This document shows positions 48,010 through 59,500 of a stretch of DNA of 64,000 nucleotides, one piece after another. The stretch covers positions 18,131,501 to 18,195,500 of the forward strand of contig NC_090291.1 in assembly GCF_037392515.1 (NCBI RefSeq), given 5' to 3'. Numbering within the stretch: position 1 is the stretch's first letter; each line of letters opens with the position of its first letter. The notes beneath the pieces were generated by a model. It made no database searches and was not told where the DNA came from. It worked only from the letters and a program-made list of their open reading frames with translations. Source of the stretch: Haliotis asinina (taxonomy: Eukaryota; Mollusca; Gastropoda; Lepetellida; Haliotidae). The translations under genes and the position numbers were made by a program.

Positions 48010-49096
48010 CGTATTATCGCCAGGGTTTACCTCCCTGGAAACGAAGCAGCCGAACCTACTCAGTACCGCTGGGTGTGCAGTCAAGCGTAATGTTTTTTTT
48101 TTCATTGGCTGTTGGTTCATTTGCCGATATCCTTAGGCGGCTCTTTGTTTATGGCTTGTAAGCCCAATAGGCGTTAATTTGAGTGAGTGAGTTAATATAT
48201 ATCGTCACATCGGCAATATTCAACCATATCGTGACGAGAACATTAAACACTAAAATGGAATATATGTATAGCATACAAACCTGTCAGTAAAACAACCAGA
48301 ATAGCACAAATGGAATTAAAACTAGCATAGAAAATTAAAACTAATATCACTATTCGGACAGTACAATATAAAAAGAGGCTAAAGATTGCCAACAACTGAA
48401 GGTAGACCACCATACCAGGGACCAAAGGGACTTACATGCTTCCTGCATGGACCCTAACTGGATTTACACCATCCCTTCAGATGTTAGCAATTTAGCCACA
48501 CCTAGCCGCAATTTAAAAATACACATATACTACGATTAAAACAGTGGAAAGTCTAAACGTACATAGAATGCTTTGGCACTTACGTACTTGCTAATCTGAA
48601 ATTGTAAATGGTCAGTAATTGAATTTGTGCTTTGCATATTGTCATCAGTAGACAGGCAGGCAGACATGTAAGTGTCGTGTCAGAATAGCAGACATTTCAT
48701 AGCAGAGTTTTCTCCGTTACAGAGTCTACTTATCACAATCAACATTGCTTTTTTATGTAACGAGTAGGTTATTTCCTTGTTTATGTACACAACTAAGATT
48801 AGACCTCTGCTCACGACCTCATACATCTGGTAGACATACTGGTTCAACGTCCACGATCCTACTCCCAGCGCATGCGTTATTAGCGCAGCATAGCAGTTGA
48901 AACCAATCCCACACACACACACATACGCTGGTGGAACTTTGGTGAATCGTTTGAACTCCGTTTTCGCGGTCTTTTTTCATCGCGAATTTCAACTTCATAG
49001 GTTGTATTAACATTTTTGATGATTTGTGTCGGTAAGTCCATACCGAAAGGTATCAAAATCTGCAAAGTTGTGTTTTACGTTGCATGTGACCTTTAA
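48010..49096. mobile_element. TTAA-flanked inverted-repeat DNA element, copy 3 (inverted, left end lost)
   Basis: The right end, ACGTTGCATGTGACCTTTAA (49077-49096), matches the other copies in reverse. Interior phrases AAATTTCAACTTCATAGGTT, CACGACCTCATA and GGCTCTTTGTTTATGGC also match. The left terminus is not recognisable. A LINE 3' end (48181-48595) is inserted in it. Confidence 0.7.
48181..48595 (-). mobile_element. LINE 3' end nested in the TTAA element
   Basis: GAGTGAGTGAGTTAATATATATCG is the tail. 3'UTR blocks run to TACGTACTTGC, after which the TTAA element resumes (compare copy 2: GTTTGAAATTAACACC). Confidence 0.75.
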
Positions 49097-49099
49097 ATA

Positions 49100-50390
49100 A
49101 GAGTCAGACAAATGGTTCTGAATAGATTCCTACATATTGAGATCATATGAGTTAGTTGGACATTCATAAAAAAAATCTTTGAAGCGGAGGGATGCAGCGT
49201 GGATAAATGATTGCGCTGTGTCTAAATTATACAATGACTGGTCCAAGGGAGATAACTGTCTCCTCGCCTTCCGGACTGGCTGGTAAGTCTCTGAATAAAA
49301 ATGTCGAACAGCATCACTTTTGTAGTGTACTCAATACTTCCCAGTATTGGACCCCGAAACACTTCTCACATAGATTTCTGAAGGAAAACACAGCAACGAG
49401 ACGGTGTCTTTTCTACAGGACTCTCGGTATGGAGTCATTGTTTTCGTTTTATTTCATCATTAAATATACATTTTCACTCAAACTATACATCTATGAAAGC
49501 AGACAGTTAGATCTCCGGCGGTGCAGGTTACACTTTACTGTTTTGCAATCCATTTTTAGTAGTTCCCGTCGGCCCGAGTTTTCATGGCCCGAACTTAAGC
49601 CATCCCCATTTCTACTGCCAACATGCGGTTGGAATCATAAGCCGTAATCATATTGGAGTAGCGGAAATAGTGGCCTGGTGGGTCCTCCAACATGGATCAC
49701 TGCGATGTGCAGTTCATTCCTGATGGTCTGCGGCGACACTCTGCCTCTGAACAACTGTCTGCTAGTTCTAGTCTGCTGCTAGTGGACTATTGGAACGTCT
49801 GTTGCCCACCAGTCCTCAGAGTATGTATTGTTTGTCCAATTACTGCAACGGATCGACTATATATAATGCGCCCACCCATGGCAGGCATACGTTACTTATT
49901 TGCGAGTAGCAAAGTACTCGCATTTGGATTAAACTGATACTTGTTTGTGTTTTATCTTGTTTAAGTGATCACCCTATTGATGTGTTTCACGCTAGTCGCC
50001 AAGACCATACAAGACAATATGTCCCAATAAAACACAGTCAGCTGTAAAAAAAGTTCTTTAAACTTCAACTACCACAAAAGGACGCATTCCTAAACCTGCA
50101 ATTTAAAACCATTATGATATATGGCTACACAGAATGATATTGCCTCGACTCACCAAGTTACATTATCTAAAATAAGGCGAGATGTAAACCTCACAAACGA
50201 TCTCTTGCGTGCGTGCGTGCATGTGTGTGTTACCCTGAAATGGACTCGTCCCTGTTACAAGCGAAAACATGTATCCTTTTACATGCCTTTATTGCTTATC
50301 AACAGTGCATCAATTGAAAAATGTAAAAGGCTAATAGCTAAATTCCACATTGAGGGGCCTGAGACTAGTACGTTATGAGGACAACGTCGT
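49100..50390. other. Intergenic sequence between genes A and B
   Basis: Several open frames occur here, the longest 146 codons at 49207-49647. None resembles a domain I know, and the codon content looks random. No repeat is recognised. Confidence 0.5.
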
Positions 50391-50392
50391 CG

Positions 50393-50574
50393 TTATCGTC
50401 CATGCCTCCAACTACATTTAGACTTTCTCTCGGGGGTCGGCGTGGTAGGTACTGGACAAACATATGGTTCATTACAGGTCTTGCAACACAGAATACTCTT
50501 TACAACAGGGCTGTAATTGGGACACTGGGCGGCGTCACAAGCAACAGTGGGATCATCTCCTTGAGGGCATCCCT
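50393..50574 (-). CDS. Gene B last exon: Cys module without threonine tail
   Basis: The Cys module (CPNYSPVVKSILCCKTCNEP) is very close to that of gene A at both DNA and protein level. After VCPVPTTPTP the frame leaves the threonine run and ends with ERKSKCSWRHGR and TAA. No AATAAA is seen just after the stop. Confidence 0.8.
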
Positions 50575-53500
50575 CTGAAAATGTTCAAATGAACATTGTT
50601 AGGTTAATCATGTGCAACAACCTGTATTCCGTACTGGTAGAGTACGTAAAACGTGATTCCTGAGGGCACGAAAGAGAATCATAAAGGACTATACATTCTT
50701 TATATTTTGGGTGTTTTTAAATATATTTTAAAGCTGTTAATGTAGCATTTGCTTCTGCCGGACATATGGAGCTGTTATCAGGTATTCTGGAAGACACTGT
50801 TCTGGATCCAGCGACAGTGGCACAAGCCACTGCGCCATCTGTAAATAAGCATTTGTATGCATTATATTTATTTTGTAAATCATTATATTCGTGTTTATAT
50901 AGTAATTCATCAGTTTCTGATTTATTGATTGTAGTTAATGCTACGTGAACCTGCGGCTAACCATTTGCCAACGAGGTAAAAATATGAAGACGGGACGGAG
51001 AAATGTTTTCAAGATCAATGCCAGCAGAAATGAATGACTTGATTCTTATCTTAATTATCTAACAGGGAAAATAGTGAAGACGTTTTATCATACATATCCG
51101 CGTGGGGAGGATTAAACAGTTGTGGTCAGGATTGGATTCGTTAGAATATAGCTTTGTAATATATTGTAAAGACAGTTTGATACGGAGGCGATTTAAAGAT
51201 GGCTCATCGGCCTCGGTGACTGTTCCGAACGATACAGGACGAAATCTTGAAACCTGGTGATGGACACTGCGAGTGAGTGAGTTAAAATTGTACATCGCAT
51301 CGGCAACATTACAGCCAATAGCGATGAAAACAAGGTCATCAAATAAAATATCCGTCGACAACGGACAGTAAAACTAACCAGATTATCACAGATACATTGA
51401 TGTTAAAACTAGTCATGAAATCTAAAAAAAAACTAGAGAGGACGACACGGTGTATAAAAACAGGCTATAGATCGCCAACAACTTGGTGATGGGGAGAATC
51501 CAGTACTCTGAGGTTGCGTTTACACTCCCCACCATATACGAGTCGTAATATGTCATCGGACAAATCTGATCTGTACAAATGAAGGAGAGTAGTTTGGTCC
51601 CCGCCCCTCTTTAAATTTGAAACAACCTTTAACGAGTCTCTTCATGATAGTTCGAGGTTATCACGGGGTATATATTTCCTACAAAAAATGTGGACAGTTG
51701 GATTTGGATTAAGGAAGTTTAAACTCATTTTCAATACATAATCTATCAATTGTGTTGAGACAAATTTGTAACTGTCTCTCATTAGTTCGCATGCATATTT
51801 TTCCCACGATATGAAATATTAATATCATCCACGATAAGGGATCCGTCGCTGGAATCACTTAAAACCTGTGAAAAACAATTTATTTTAATACTGACGAGTG
51901 TAACAAACAAGATACTGTCATGTAACATATGTCATATTTGGGATCACGCCTTCTTTGGAACGTACAAATTCTAGTCCTTTTGGAAGAGGGTGATGGACGT
52001 GGTGTCCCATCCGGCTTTCGAACCCGCACCCTCAGAGTCAGGCTCCTAATGGCCAGCACACAAAGTCAGCCGCCTAAGCCGCTTAGCCAAAGCGACTGAC
52101 ACAAAAATGGAAGTCGGACCCCTGGTAGTCTATAGTCCGCGTTCTTTGTGCACCCCTCTGATAAGCGTACATTGGCACCGCTCCCACGGCCAAAGGCTAT
52201 GATTACACAGTGCCATTTCGAAAGTGGTCAAATGTAGCGTAAATTGTTGTCTTGTGGGACACCCTGATCAAGATTGTAATAATCAGACAGGGTTGAACCT
52301 CTTCATGCGTGAAATTACCTGTCTGCTAAAAACGTTGATACAAAAAAACACACATTGATCAATGTCTGTGATGAAAATACAATACATTTTACATCTAAAT
52401 TTTGCAAAATTCATTTTAGCTGACTTTAGTTTTCGAATTCATGTGCGGGTTCAAGACAATTTCTTTTTGTATTTACATATATTACTTGTTAGACTCAAAT
52501 GAGGTATATTCTTCATCTTTTGACCCCGTGTATCTTCGGAAGCCTACACCATAACAGCTTGATATGCTTGTATGATAAGAAACAAAAGCCCTTACAGATT
52601 ATCTCTAATTTGATTTTGATGTTTTTTCTCGTGTTTTGAAACTACTCTTAACATCAACTTGTTTACAACACAAAAAACCCATATGCTTGCTGCATATATA
52701 CGTAGAATTGCAAACGTTGAATAATGATAATGTGACGCTCAACATGTTATGCAAATGATCCATTTATACTACAAACAAAAAACACCATAAAATTTGATAA
52801 TCATAAAAAGACTTAAACGTGGTTGTATGGCTAGATTTTCCAAATTGCTGACGACTGAGGGGATGATGTAAACCCAGCTAGGGTCCATGCAGGTAGCAAA
52901 GGTACTGTAAGCTCCCATGGTCCCTAGTATGGTGATCTACCTTCAGTTGATAGCAATCTATAGCTCATTTTTATATTGTATTGTCCTCTATACGTAAACT
53001 GTTTTAGGTATAATTACTAGTATTACATTCTTTTCTGTGATATTCTAGTTGTTTTACTGTCCTTTGTCGACAGGTTTCTATAATGCTCATATATTAAATT
53101 TCAGTGTTATGTTCCCGTCACGATATGGCTGAAATATTGTCGATTTGACGTTAAATATTAACTCACTCACTTAAGCGTGGTGAGATCAAGTATAGTCTAA
53201 GGTACCATATATATCTGTGTGTTTAATGGGTACTTTAGGGCATGTAGTGAAGCTACTGATTTCATATTCCACATGCATTAGTTTGTTGTGTTTGAGCGTT
53301 TGAATCAAACATGGTTCTACATTTTCGGGTGTTATCATACCTTTTGTTTGCAGGAAATGTTTACGGATAAATTTACTTTCTTGAGGCCAAACACGTCTGC
53401 GTTTCTGTCACAACATTTCGTTCGTTTTCTCATTATCCAAGTGTTACTTTAAGGATTCCACTGTAAATGTAGACATAATTGTTATGGTCCTCTATCGCTT

Positions 53501-56500
53501 CCTTGTACAAGCAATCAAGTGTCTTACCAACAGTAGTTGGAGCCTCAGTGTTTGCTACACAACGTCCAGCTTCACACCACTGTCAAACAAAAGCAAGAGC
53601 AAATATTAAACGACACATTCTCGATTAAAATCAAAACTTCACTGCTTGAGCACAGGCACGTACAAACATCATTAATTTTAAAGACGTGTAAAACGCACAA
53701 CACTGCATCAGACGATGCTTTCAGTACTATACAGAACATATCAGCAGTAAGCCAGTTGATATTCTAAATGAATACTACCTTTCCACTGCCACACGATGTT
53801 CTCGGCATCGGAATAACTTTCAAACACTGTGATGGAATAGTAGGATGCACACAGAGGAGAGCGCTACACATGCTGTCAAAACAGTTCTCGAGCTGTGATG
53901 TTTCCCGCTACATATGAAAGCAAACAACCAACAGTCAGTTCTCACATGGCTTTAAGCGGTCTGTCTATGTTTAGGGTCTCCCCTTTCTATGTCTATCCTC
54001 GGGTGAGTTGGAGACTATGGGCTGACACAAACGGGTGTCTGGGAAGGTCGTGGTTATTATGATGGTTTGTTTTCAATTCACAGTTGTTTATTTACTTACT
54101 GATTGGTTTTTAAATTACGTTTGCCTTTTCAGAATGACAGCATTAAGAAAGCTTTGTTCAGCAATCTCTTTCTGACTCATTTACGTTAGCTATGATGACT
54201 GTATGTGGGCTTGACATGAATGAAGTGTTAGGGTTGGTTTTTAAATTACGTTTGCCTTTTCAGAATGACAGCATTAAGAAAGCTTTGTTCAACAATCTCT
54301 TTCTGACTCATTTACGTTAGCTATGATGACTGTATGTGGGCTTGACATGAATGAAGTGTTAGGGTTGGTTTTTAAATTACGTTTGCCTTTTCAGAATGAC
54401 AGCATTAAGAAAGCTTTGTTCAACAATCTCTTTCTGACTCATTTACGTTAGCTATGATGACTGTATGTGGGCTTGACATGAATGAAGTGTTAGGGTTGGT
54501 TTTTAAATTACGTTTGCCTTTTCAGAATGACAGCATTAAGAAAGCTTTGTTCAGCAATCTCTTTCTGACTCATTTACGTTAGCTATGATGACTGTATGTG
54601 GGCTTGACATGAATGAAGTGTTAGGGTTGGTTTTTAAATTACGTTTGCCTTTTCAGAATGACAGCATTAAGAAAGCTTTGTTCAACAATCTCTTTCTGAC
54701 TCATTTACGTTAGCTATGATGACTGTATGTGGGCTTGACATGAATGAAGTGTACCCTAACAGTTGTAGGGGAATCGAACTTTTAATTTGGATAGGAAGTA
54801 TAAGAGGTAACAAACCTTTCAAAGACAGACATCTTATAAACGCACCACTATTTCACTATCTATTAATAAGACCCGTGTAGGTCCGTGTTAAAATACCGAC
54901 CTTCAGTAACCAAATACGATAGTCGACTCTTACTACAGGCATTGGTTACTGAAGACCAATATTCTAACCTGGGTCTGCACGGGTTGCGACTGATGACAAG
55001 CCGCGGACGACTGAGCTCTCAGTGGGAATAAAACGCTGGGCCATTTCAAGAGTAGGGCATTAACCAGTATTCCTCATTTAGCGTCTCTGTGTGATGAACA
55101 ATATCAGCTATGTGCTTTTCGCCGCGTAGCTAATCCAGCTCATGTTTGCAAATCTGCCTTGTTTTGAAACAGTTGCAAGAAAGAGTACGTAATACGTCTA
55201 GACACTTTGGTATGCCGGTTTATTGTTGAAGATTTATCATTATCATAGTGTTAAATATATACTGATCGTAAAAGAAACGTCATCGTACCAATAATTCTGC
55301 CAGATATGTTTCATCTGAATTCTAATCATTTTTTTAAACTTTTCATATGTTAGCTAGTCCTGGTTCTTAGCCAATGTTCAAGAAAATCTGGTTTCCGATT
55401 CTGTATTTGATACAAAAATCATGCCGTCAAAACGCAGTTACGAAAGCAAGCGAGCGAGTTTAGTTTCACGTCGCACTTAGCAATATTCCAGCTTTAAGGC
55501 GACGGTCTGTAAATAATCGAGTCTGGACCAGACAATCCAGTGATCAACAACATGATAATCGATCTGCGCAATTGGGAACCGATGACGTGTCAACCAAGTC
55601 AGCTAGTCTGACCACCCGACCCCATTTGTCGCCTCTTACGACAAGCATAGTCACCTTTTATGGCAAGCATGGGTTGCTGAAGGCCTATTCTACCCCAGGA
55701 CCTTCACGGTTTAGTTACGAAAGTAATGATGGGACGAGATTTCATGATTTCTATTTCATGACAACGCCAGTGCATCCCGAGGTGTCATCCCAATAGGAAG
55801 AGCCACAGAACATGCACCGAATCATACACTATTCGACAGTAGTGATGATTATCAAGGGAACTGAGAGATCAAGCTTTATGACGACTAAATGCTGGCAATT
55901 CTGCAAGACATGTTGCAATTATTTTTCTACTGACATTCGGACAATACACCGCCTGCAGCGAATAATTCAAGCCACAGGAAGCACAACCGACCTTCCTCAC
56001 AATGGAAGACCCCCGCTTTGAACAAAAAACCCAGCAGATTGTCTATCATCACCTGTAAAATCGATTTGCTAGGGCTGCCGAAACTGCACGGAAATCATTG
56101 ACAACTACCAAACACCAGTCAGCACCGACACAGTGCAGAGGCATTTGAGGCAGAGAAACGTCAGATGTCGCAGGCCTTACCGGGGTCCCAGTCTCAAAAA
56201 ATGGGATACGATGACAGTTGTCATTCAAGCCTTACCATCCGATTCGATTACCATCCTCTTACGGGTCTAATGTAAATCCAGCTGGAGTCCACGCAGGCAG
56301 CAAATATACTTTAAGTCCTCATGGTCCCTCGGTATGGAGACCTCCTTTCAGTTATGTTGGCAGACTATAGCCTGCTTTTATACTGTATGTCTTCTGAACT
56401 CAGATTATTGTAGATGTACATACTAGTTCTATATTCAACAGTCACATTTTAGTTGTTTTTTTCTGTCCTTCACTGACAAGCTTTCATAATTTAATACTTT

Positions 56501-59500
56501 ACTTATTTATGTATTTATGGTATTTGTGGTAAATTTAAAACTTGTGTTCGTCTAGGTAGGACTGAAATATTGCTGGTGTGGCTGTAAATCCTTGCACACT
56601 CTTTCACTTTTTAGGTTAAAACCGCTTAGCTATACAAAAAAAAAAAAACTAAAAAAACAACAAACAACATCATTTACTCACTCACTCATTCACTTACTCA
56701 CACCGGTTACTGTAATCTGTGCCATCATGTAACAATTCCATATAAGTATGTAAATACGGAAACGGTTTACCCTGCAGAATCTTGAATTTGAACCGTAGAT
56801 CACCCGACACTGTTCATCGGCGTTAAACAGCTGCCCAGATGGCCCACTGTGCAAAGTGGTAGTACTGGAGTCTTGATGTGCACATGAAGCAGACCTAAAA
56901 ACAGATGCGATCAGCACGAAACACGAAATTGTGGTTGGTTGGTGATGAACTCTGCACTATTCGAGACATATTGGTCCGGAAATAATCGAACCTGGACCAG
57001 ACTATCCAGTAATCAATGTATTTGGGATACAATGACTTGTGTTAACCAATTCAGCGAGCCTGACGAGTCTATCCAGTCAGTCGCCTCGTACTACAAGCAT
57101 GGGTTACTGAAGACCGATGGTCATCCGGATCTTCACAAGTCAATTCAATTATGACACAGTCATATTGATTATACGCTTATCAGAAGCTGAAAGAAAAAGC
57201 AACATTTGCAGTTTGAGTTACAATAACACTCCAGATAACACATTGTACTCACTACGTTAAAGACATTCCTTGCGTTGTCAAGATATTCAGGAAATATGGG
57301 GACATTTTTAGGGAATTAGCTCTCTAAGGTGTTGAAATGGGGAATTTTTGTTAAGAAGCTCTTTCAGAGTGCTATCTTTTGCGTCATAGGAATAGTTGTT
57401 TTGCTTTAAGAATCAGAACTGTCATATCCTTAAGAACATTGTGCATAATTATTGTAAATACGACTGCATATGAAATCCTAAAACAGTTACTAAATGGACC
57501 TTCCCTAAATATGGATTGGTCTTCCTAACTATTCTGGCCTAACATTTCTACAGCATCACATTTTAGTTTTAAAACAGGCTGCCGCTTAACTTTATATTCT
57601 GGATATAGTCCAATCTTGAGTCCAGTTAATGTGTACGATCATCATTTAAGAATGTGTCGTTTGCTCTGCAACGTGTCTTTCAGTTCCATATTCAGAGACT
57701 TTATAACAAAATGTAACTTCAGCAGAAATGTTTGCCATCATCAACTTCACGCTATGTTCAGTAAACATTTAAAAAGATGTCGAGAAGCGACATATATCAT
57801 GATCAGATGATGCTACCATCATTAACACCATATCTACAAGTGAAAGTCACAATATTGAGACATACTGGAGTGATGTGCTGAACTTGGCAATACTGCATGG
57901 TGAGAAACGATATACGTTTCCAAACAATGAATCGGGTATTCGATCGGGTGGGAAAGCCAACGCGGCCATGATAAATAAGTCGCTGTCATCACATCCTTCC
58001 TGGCTATCATGGAAAGCTCCGATACTGAAATGAAGAAAACGATTACTCATGATATACATAATTCGACATTGCATATCCGGAAAATGGGATGATTTTCAAA
58101 GTCACTAAAATAATTTTCACATTCATCCGTCCCTAGCATGGTGATCAACATATTGCCTGTTTTAGTTTTTATTTTGTATTGCCATATATTGCTAAATTTC
58201 TACTTGGGTCACACATTCGAGATATATTATAAAGATACCTTTACACTTGGGTTTGGTTTTGTCTGGGTATCATCCAATCAGGTTGGGTGCATAGAATCTT
58301 TGTCTCTATCTAAAGTATGAGAGTTGAGGGCCGACACTAGCCCACAGCTACTTAGCCTTGCAGTTATTACTAGTACACAGTAATGACTCTTCCATAAGCA
58401 CTTTGTCTTGCAGTTACTACTAGTACACAGTAATGACTCTTCCATAAGCACTTTGTCTTGAAGTTATTACTAGTACACTGAAATGTGTCTGTCCTGCATA
58501 TTATGTGTTTGTGTTTATGGAAAGTATAGAAACTGAGAGCCAACACTATTAATTCACAAGCACTTAGCCTTGTAGTTATTACCGGTATACAGTAATAATG
58601 TCTTTACCCTGTCTTTACCCTAAGAAATGTCTGAATTTATACACCACAAAGTCACACACCTGTGCCTTTTCAGCAGCTTCATTCTCATTATGATATTTTA
58701 AAAGTAACATACTAAAGAAAGCAAAAGGCCTCTTTAGTGAAAAAATCTCCCCCTCTCTCTGTCTATAATAAATAGTTGGGTTTTTTGTTGTTGTTTTTGT
58801 GGAAACTATTAGTTTTAAAATCGAAATCTGTGATGGACTAGTTGTTTTATTGTCCTTTGTAGGCAGACAAGAATAATTTCTAAGTTTGTTTTTATTCAGT
58901 TATATACATATTAATCACGATGTGAGCGAAATACTGACGATGTTACTTTCAATCTTAACTCACTCACACATTCACTCACATTTATCCATTGGTGTATAAT
59001 CAAGGCATTGATGCCCACAATTTTAGCAGCCATGATTGAAGCTTTGTATATATTACACACAAAAGCATGAGAACTCCCCAAAAATCAATAGTCATAAATA
59101 ACTTATACACGGTGAGGTCGTTTATGCTCTGACCTAAATACAATTGTCTGTGTGATTAATTGGCACCTTAACCGACATGTTGGAACATGCAGTGAAGCAT
59201 CTGTTTCAATATTGGTTGAGTTTGAGTGAAAGGAACTATTGTGAATACAGCGGAAAACAAGGATGATAACCCTTAGCACTTTTTTTAAAAGCAACAACAT
59301 TCATCTCTTACAACAACAACAAAACACATTTACCTCTTACAGCAAAAGCGATAGGCACTATGACCATACCTGTGGCCAAGTTCATGTGCTGCAAGTATTC
59401 CTTCACGGCCGACGAATCGGTTCTCATTTACGGAAGCGGAAAACGACGAACACAGAGCACCAATATAGGCGATACCTGAAATGAATGTGTATATCTCATA

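Noticed and set aside
49207..49647. 146-codon intergenic frame as a gene
   Set aside because: No recognisable domain, no signal or repeat pattern, and composition like random AT-rich translation. It is not excluded, but not supported.
50690..51930. Minus-strand RT-like coding as exons of gene B
   Set aside because: It matches the LINE ORF2 remnant at 7960-9050 and is broken; the gene B exons on either side join without it.
54103..54752. CRISPR-like array
   Set aside because: The units are contiguous 131-bp copies without variable spacers, in eukaryotic intron sequence.
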